From Candidatus Atribacteria bacterium UBA6251 (lineage in GTDB: Bacteria > Atribacterota > Phoenicimicrobiia > Phoenicimicrobiales > Phoenicimicrobiaceae), in NCBI GenBank assembly GCA_002441285.1, contig DJVR01000024.1, positions 1 through 38,003 of the forward strand: a DNA stretch of 38,003 bases. The letters run 5' to 3'. The translations under genes and the position numbers were made by a program. Positions 34,607 through 38,003 of this stretch are shown here, piece by piece (the first letter of the stretch is position 1; each line of letters begins with the position of its first letter). The notes beneath the pieces were generated by a model. It did not search any database, was not told the DNA's origin, and saw only the letters and a program-made list of their open reading frames with translations.

Positions 34607-36940
34607 TCAGGTTTGGTATTCCGGTGGTTCATCCATTGCCAACCATTGATTGGGAACAAATAACCATTCCTTATTATTGGAGGTATTTTTTACTTTTACT
34701 GCTTCTACATACCAACCTGGTTTATTATAACTATTATTATGTCTTAAGGTCATAAATTCAACTTCATCTAAATTATATCCTTGATTACTAAAAGAATCAG
34801 TTTGCCCTCTTTCAAAAGGACCATAAGGGTCACGAGCATTATAGGGATTCATTTCTCCACTACCATATCTGCCATTATCTTTTTTTGGTCCAAACAAAGC
34901 AAGATAGACAAAACTATCTGTCCCTGCATCTTGAACATCTCCGGTAGTTATTTCAATTAGGTAATTAACTAACTGCTCATCAGGTACGATTAATGCTGCC
35001 GGGATACCAATATTAATCTTTCTTTTGCCCTGATAAGATAGTGTATTACCAACCACAATAGAAATACTCTTACTGGCAGTAAAACCCTGCTCATCTGTTA
35101 CGGTAAGAGTAACTTTGTATTTATCTCCCATTGCGTATTTATGCGATACTTGTGGAGAAGTGGAAGTATAAGTCTTTCCATCTCCAAAATCCCATTGATA
35201 GCAAATGATATACCCTCCTTCTGGATCATAGGATGCTGAACCGTCTAACCAAACAATATTTTCCCAGAATTGTTCTTCCCTATTAAGTAAGTGAATTATT
35301 GCTATTGGAGGTTGATCCCCAGGGTTACGTTGACCACGTAATTCTCTTTCTACCCACCCTCCGTCGCGTGTTCCAAAACTTATAGCTTCTATAGTGATAG
35401 TTATTTCCTCAGTAGTTAGATTAATCTCTTCAATGATTAGATCTGGGGTAAGAACATCTACTTGAGTTGAACGATTACCCAATTCTGGAGCCAGACCAAG
35501 ATTGGGGTAACGTCCAAATCCAATGTTACCAACTTCTCCTCCGGGACCTAGTCTTACCACGAGTAATTCGGGATGTATGGTCATTGCTTCTTTTACTATC
35601 TGCCTCCAGGGTTCTGGATGTGAGAAAGAAGAGGTCCCACCGACCAGTACAGCACCACCATCACCAGTAAGGGCAATACTATGACCGAGTTCATCAGAAT
35701 ACTCTGTCATCATTTGACTCTGTTTCTTGCGCCCCAATAAACGAACCCAGGCCACTGATCCGTCCACACCCAGACGAGCAGCATAGGCTGCCTGGTTGAA
35801 ATTTCCTTCATCCTGTCCCCATAGACTTGTATCTCCAGTAATAAAGAGTTCTCCCCCAAGTACCTGTAAATCATGGATGGAAGATCCCAGACCATAACCC
35901 GTATTCTCGGTAAGAGCTGAAGCCCACACTAGATTCAGGTTAGTAGGATCTGAGGTCAGACAAGCTATAAGAGAAAATTGAGAGAAAGCACTGGTATAAC
36001 TACTTTTAACCCCTAAACTGCCACCAAAGAAGAGATGTCCTTGTTGATCAGTCGCTAAAACACCATACTGCAGGTATCTAACCTGTCCGTGATTGTTATG
36101 AATTTTTGCACCCTTTTTAGTACCTAGCTTCCAGGTACCTAATAGATTCCCATCTTCAGATAGACAGATGAGAAAACCTCCCTCAGCACCAATCCACAGA
36201 TAATTATTTCCATCTTCATTCATAGTATAAACCACCTCTGGCCGGGGATATGGTGTTTGTATTTTTGATATCAGACCGTTAATCTCCTTGGCCCAGAGTA
36301 TGATCGGATCTTCTTCCGAGGGAAAAGTCAGACGAAATATCTTGATACCTGAAGATGAAGGCTCTCCCATAGAAGAAGAAGCACCTATCCCTACCAGCAC
36401 CAGTCCTCCATCGGGAAGGGTAAGGAGGTCGGTCAGGTAAGTTATCTCAGGAAAAAGATAGCTATGCAGGACCATCCCTTCTGTATTTAGTAGAAGAAGA
36501 TTATTAGCAAAGGTAAGGGCAAAAGCGACATTATCTTCATTAGAATAAGGCAGTAGCTGCGCCCATGCTCCAAAACCAAATGGTGAATAAGATGGTTTCA
36601 AAGAATTTGGAGGTTCGATAAGAAAATATTCACGCGACCATACTATTGATCCATTACTAGTTAAGCACCCCACAGCTGTGCGAGCTGGTAGTAATTCTGG
36701 AGAACCAGGATCTCCCACATAAGCCGCTACCATAATGTTACCCTGGGGGGAAACAACCACATCTGTTCCTACCAGATATCCAGTAGGATCGATAGGGATT
36801 CCTTCCGGATAAGTCGTTAATGGCTGCCTTCCGGTTGTGTAAACGCGCATCCAGGATGAAGCATTGTCATTACCTTCAACCCACACTGTATTTAAACAGA
36901 ATAAACCAAATAATAAAAAAATAATTACTCTCTTTTTCAT
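34607..36940 (-). CDS. Exported beta-propeller/PKD/PLAT protein, ends at TGA
   Basis: The ATG at 36940 follows GGAGGT at 6 nt; a GTG at 36961 would also read. Signal peptide residues 1-23 (VIIFLLFGLFCLNTVWV). Residues about 25-500 contain repeated short beta motifs with Gly-Gly-Ala/Leu-Val-Leu-Val-Gly turns (GGLVLVGIG, GGAVLVGGT), like a delta-60/PQQ-type propeller. Then comes a PKD domain (WLDGSASYDPEGGYIICYQW, DFGDGKTYTS, VSHKYAMGDKYKVTLTVTD) and a PLAT/LH2 domain (YLIEITTGDVQDAGTDSFVYL through PGWYVEAVKV and FVPNQWLAMDE). The TGA comes six residues after the PLAT end and the frame continues for 443 codons. A surface-binding role is likely. Confidence 0.8.
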   Translation of the reverse strand: MKKRVIIFLLFGLFCLNTVWVEGNDNASSWMRVYTTGRQPLTTYPEGIPIDPTGYLVGTDVVVSPQGNIMVAAYVGDPGSPELLPARTAVGCLTSNGSIVWSREYFLIEPPNSLKPSYSPFGFGAWAQLLPYSNEDNVAFALTFANNLLLLNTEGMVLHSYLFPEITYLTDLLTLPDGGLVLVGIGASSSMGEPSSSGIKIFRLTFPSEEDPIILWAKEINGLISKIQTPYPRPEVVYTMNEDGNNYLWIGAEGGFLICLSEDGNLLGTWKLGTKKGAKIHNNHGQVRYLQYGVLATDQQGHLFFGGSLGVKSSYTSAFSQFSLIACLTSDPTNLNLVWASALTENTGYGLGSSIHDLQVLGGELFITGDTSLWGQDEGNFNQAAYAARLGVDGSVAWVRLLGRKKQSQMMTEYSDELGHSIALTGDGGAVLVGGTSSFSHPEPWRQIVKEAMTIHPELLVVRLGPGGEVGNIGFGRYPNLGLAPELGNRSTQVDVLTPDLIIEEINLTTEEITITIEAISFGTRDGGWVERELRGQRNPGDQPPIAIIHLLNREEQFWENIVWLDGSASYDPEGGYIICYQWDFGDGKTYTSTSPQVSHKYAMGDKYKVTLTVTDEQGFTASKSISIVVGNTLSYQGKRKINIGIPAALIVPDEQLVNYLIEITTGDVQDAGTDSFVYLALFGPKKDNGRYGSGEMNPYNARDPYGPFERGQTDSFSNQGYNLDEVEFMTLRHNNSYNKPGWYVEAVKVKNTSNNKEWLFVPNQWLAMDEPPEYQT

Positions 36941-36958
36941 TCCTCTACCTCCTTTTTG

Positions 36959-36980
36959 CACAAGGGGACGGTTCTCTGTG
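36959..36980 (+). repeat. REP-like repeat beside intact transposase
   Basis: A full copy of the repeat (CACAA + GGGGACGGTTCTCTGTG) followed by CG. It lies 36 bp downstream of the intact Y1 transposase stop and 19 bp upstream of the PKD-PLAT start, close to that gene's Shine-Dalgarno. Confidence 0.85.
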
Positions 36981-37015
36981 CGAAGTATTAAAGGTCAAGT
37001 GAAAGGTGTCAGGTG

Positions 37016-37777
37016 TTAGGCCTTCCTGATTTGATATAAAGTCAATCCGGTTAATCTAGCTATCTGCCTTAAAGAACAGCCCTTTATTTCTTTTAGATAT
37101 TTTAATACTTTTCTTTGTGTATCAGGTTTAATATTAGCTAAAGTGGTTATTTCCAGATTATACCTTTTTAAAATCAATTGACTCACTATCTTATCAGATA
37201 AAGTTTCTCTTCCATTGGTAATATCCAAGCATTTATCCTCATTAGCCTGATTATGGAAATTAATAAATCCCTGGATAGCTCTATCCTGGTCTTGATGAAA
37301 TATCTTTAAGGGAAAGGTAGTATTAATTAGAGTTCCTTTTTCTAGATACCCTAAATAACTGCTCCAGGGGTAAGAATCTATATTCTCAGTTATTCCTGCC
37401 TTCTTAGGATTTTGATGGATATAACGCAAAACAGTAAGAAAGTAAGCCTCATCTTCTACTGGTTCACTTTTATAGCGATCCTGAAAGAGATGTCCTTTTC
37501 TGTTATATTGCCAGTTATAATAATTAACATAACTAGTACCTATCTTTTTCATAATGGTGGCAAGTGGTTCTGGCCCTTCTTTTAACAAGAGATGAACATG
37601 ATTACTCATTAAACAATAGGCATAGACTTCGCAGGCACTTTTTCTACAGCATCTGGAGAGAATATGGAGAAATTTTCTATAATCATTATCAGAAGAGAAG
37701 ATATTCTGTTGGTTGATCCCTCTAATTATAATATGGTAAATTCCAGTACAGCTTATAATTCGCGCTGCTCTGGGCAT
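37016..37777 (-). CDS. REP-associated tyrosine transposase (RAYT), intact
   Basis: 253-residue Y1 HUH transposase. HUH is H60-V-H62 in SNHVHLLLKEG; the catalytic Tyr is probably in GTSYVNYYNW (about residues 80-89), followed by GHLFQDRYKSEPVEDEAY and LRYIHQNPKKAG...YPWSSY. The C-terminus, residues 205-253, ends in a helix-turn-helix (GCSLRQIARLTGLTLYQIRKA). No lesions are seen. AAGAGGAA precedes the ATG. It is a relative, not a copy, of the broken transposase at 8947-9707. The adjacent repeat is its likely substrate. Confidence 0.92.
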   Translation of the reverse strand: MPRAARIISCTGIYHIIIRGINQQNIFSSDNDYRKFLHILSRCCRKSACEVYAYCLMSNHVHLLLKEGPEPLATIMKKIGTSYVNYYNWQYNRKGHLFQDRYKSEPVEDEAYFLTVLRYIHQNPKKAGITENIDSYPWSSYLGYLEKGTLINTTFPLKIFHQDQDRAIQGFINFHNQANEDKCLDITNGRETLSDKIVSQLILKRYNLEITTLANIKPDTQRKVLKYLKEIKGCSLRQIARLTGLTLYQIRKA

Positions 37778-37870
37778 AAAGGATTCCTCTTAAAATGTGA
37801 TAATTTGTTGAACTATTCTATAATATCTAGCAAAAATTGTCAACCAACCAGAGAACCGGTTATTTAAGAA

Positions 37871-37919
37871 TTAAAAGTGAACTCTTTTTTTACAATTTAA
37901 AGTTTAAAAGTGAACTCTT
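37871..37919 (+). repeat. Two 16-bp direct repeats at a probable IS end
   Basis: TTAAAAGTGAACTCTT occurs at 37871-37886 and 37904-37919, identical, 33 bp apart. They sit 55-100 bp before a start codon at the window edge. Tandem repeats like these are common transposase-binding sites at IS ends. Confidence 0.7.
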
Positions 37920-37940
37920 AAAAACAATCCAAAACTATAA

Positions 37941-37974
37941 TAATATAGGATTAAAAAAGTGAGGTCCTATATTA
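37941..37974 (+). promoter_or_regulatory. Palindrome over the start of the last gene
   Basis: TAATATAGGA (37941-37950) and TCCTATATTA (37965-37974) are perfectly complementary with a 14-nt loop. The second arm ends on the A of the ATG, and the loop contains the Shine-Dalgarno GTGAGG. It could be an operator or an RNA hairpin limiting translation. Confidence 0.55.
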
Positions 37975-38003
37975 TGAAACAACTGCACAAAAAGTTCACC
38001 GAT
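37974..38003 (+). CDS. Start of a gene cut by the window edge, probable transposase
   Basis: An ATG with GAGGT 8 nt upstream opens a frame MKQLHKKFTD to the window end. The beginning resembles integrase-core IS transposases as I remember them, and the preceding direct repeats and palindrome support an IS. Ten codons are too few for a firm call. Confidence 0.45.
   Translation, partial: MKQLHKKFTD

Noticed and set aside
34560..34610. Selenocysteine readthrough at the PKD-PLAT TGA
   Set aside because: GGGG and CCCC just after the TGA could form a short stem, but the loop lacks a convincing bacterial SECIS motif and an exported PKD-PLAT protein is an unlikely selenoprotein. A Trp-to-stop change is simpler.
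1..38003. Genome-wide recoding of TGA
   Set aside because: atpA, atpD, atpQ, hypA and others end in TGA with short overlaps to the next gene, so TGA is a working stop.
1..38003. CRISPR array, tRNA or rRNA
   Set aside because: No evenly spaced repeat array was seen; the dispersed repeats are single or paired. No cloverleaf or rRNA core was recognised in any gap, though short RNAs could be missed by eye.

Overview
The window is AT-rich bacterial DNA with tightly packed, mostly minus-strand genes. Four features suggest an anaerobe, probably thermophilic: a Na+-type N-ATPase operon; a bifunctional di-myo-inositol-phosphate synthase of the kind known from hyperthermophiles; a hypA/MinD-type hypB pair of archaeal style; and several Fe-S or corrinoid-type redox proteins. 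An Atribacterota-like lineage would fit, but there is no rRNA or other phylogenetic marker here, so this is a guess. TGA, TAA and TAG are all used as ordinary stops.

Layout. 0.1-1.9 kb: a HAD hydrolase, a broken arsM and its arsR. 2.1-8.8 kb: a complete atpDCQRBEFAG (N-ATPase) operon, transcribed leftwards. 8.9-9.8 kb: a dead REP-associated (Y1/HUH) transposase bounded by an 18-bp inverted repeat, abutting an aldehyde dehydrogenase that has lost its 5' half. 10.5-12.2 kb: a small secreted Cys-rich protein and a ferritin-like/VIT1 fusion. 12.3-19.4 kb: a five-gene Opp/Dpp-type ABC importer with an unusually large binding protein. 19.6-20.7 kb: a decayed DDE insertion sequence. 20.7-21.9 kb: hypA and MinD-type hypB. 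22-26.9 kb: an Old Yellow Enzyme, a C69 dipeptidase, an isoprenylcysteine methyltransferase-like gene and small membrane genes, most carrying a single stop or frameshift. 27.4-29.7 kb: DIP synthase plus a PfkB sugar/inositol kinase. 30-37 kb: a CARDB lipoprotein, a broken NapH-like polyferredoxin, a reductive-dehalogenase-like protein, and a large exported PKD-PLAT protein split by one in-frame TGA. 37-38 kb: an intact REP-associated transposase and the start of another probable transposase.

Two themes stand out. First, a repeat with core GGGGACGGTTCTCTGTG is scattered between genes from 25 to 37 kb, with degenerate relatives elsewhere, beside an intact Y1 transposase; this looks like a RAYT/REP system. 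Second, at least ten reading frames carry premature stops, single-base frameshifts or deletions. Several lie in homopolymers, so the region is either decaying or contains assembly errors. The intact modules form coherent units: Na+ bioenergetics, peptide uptake, hydrogenase maturation and thermoprotective solute synthesis.
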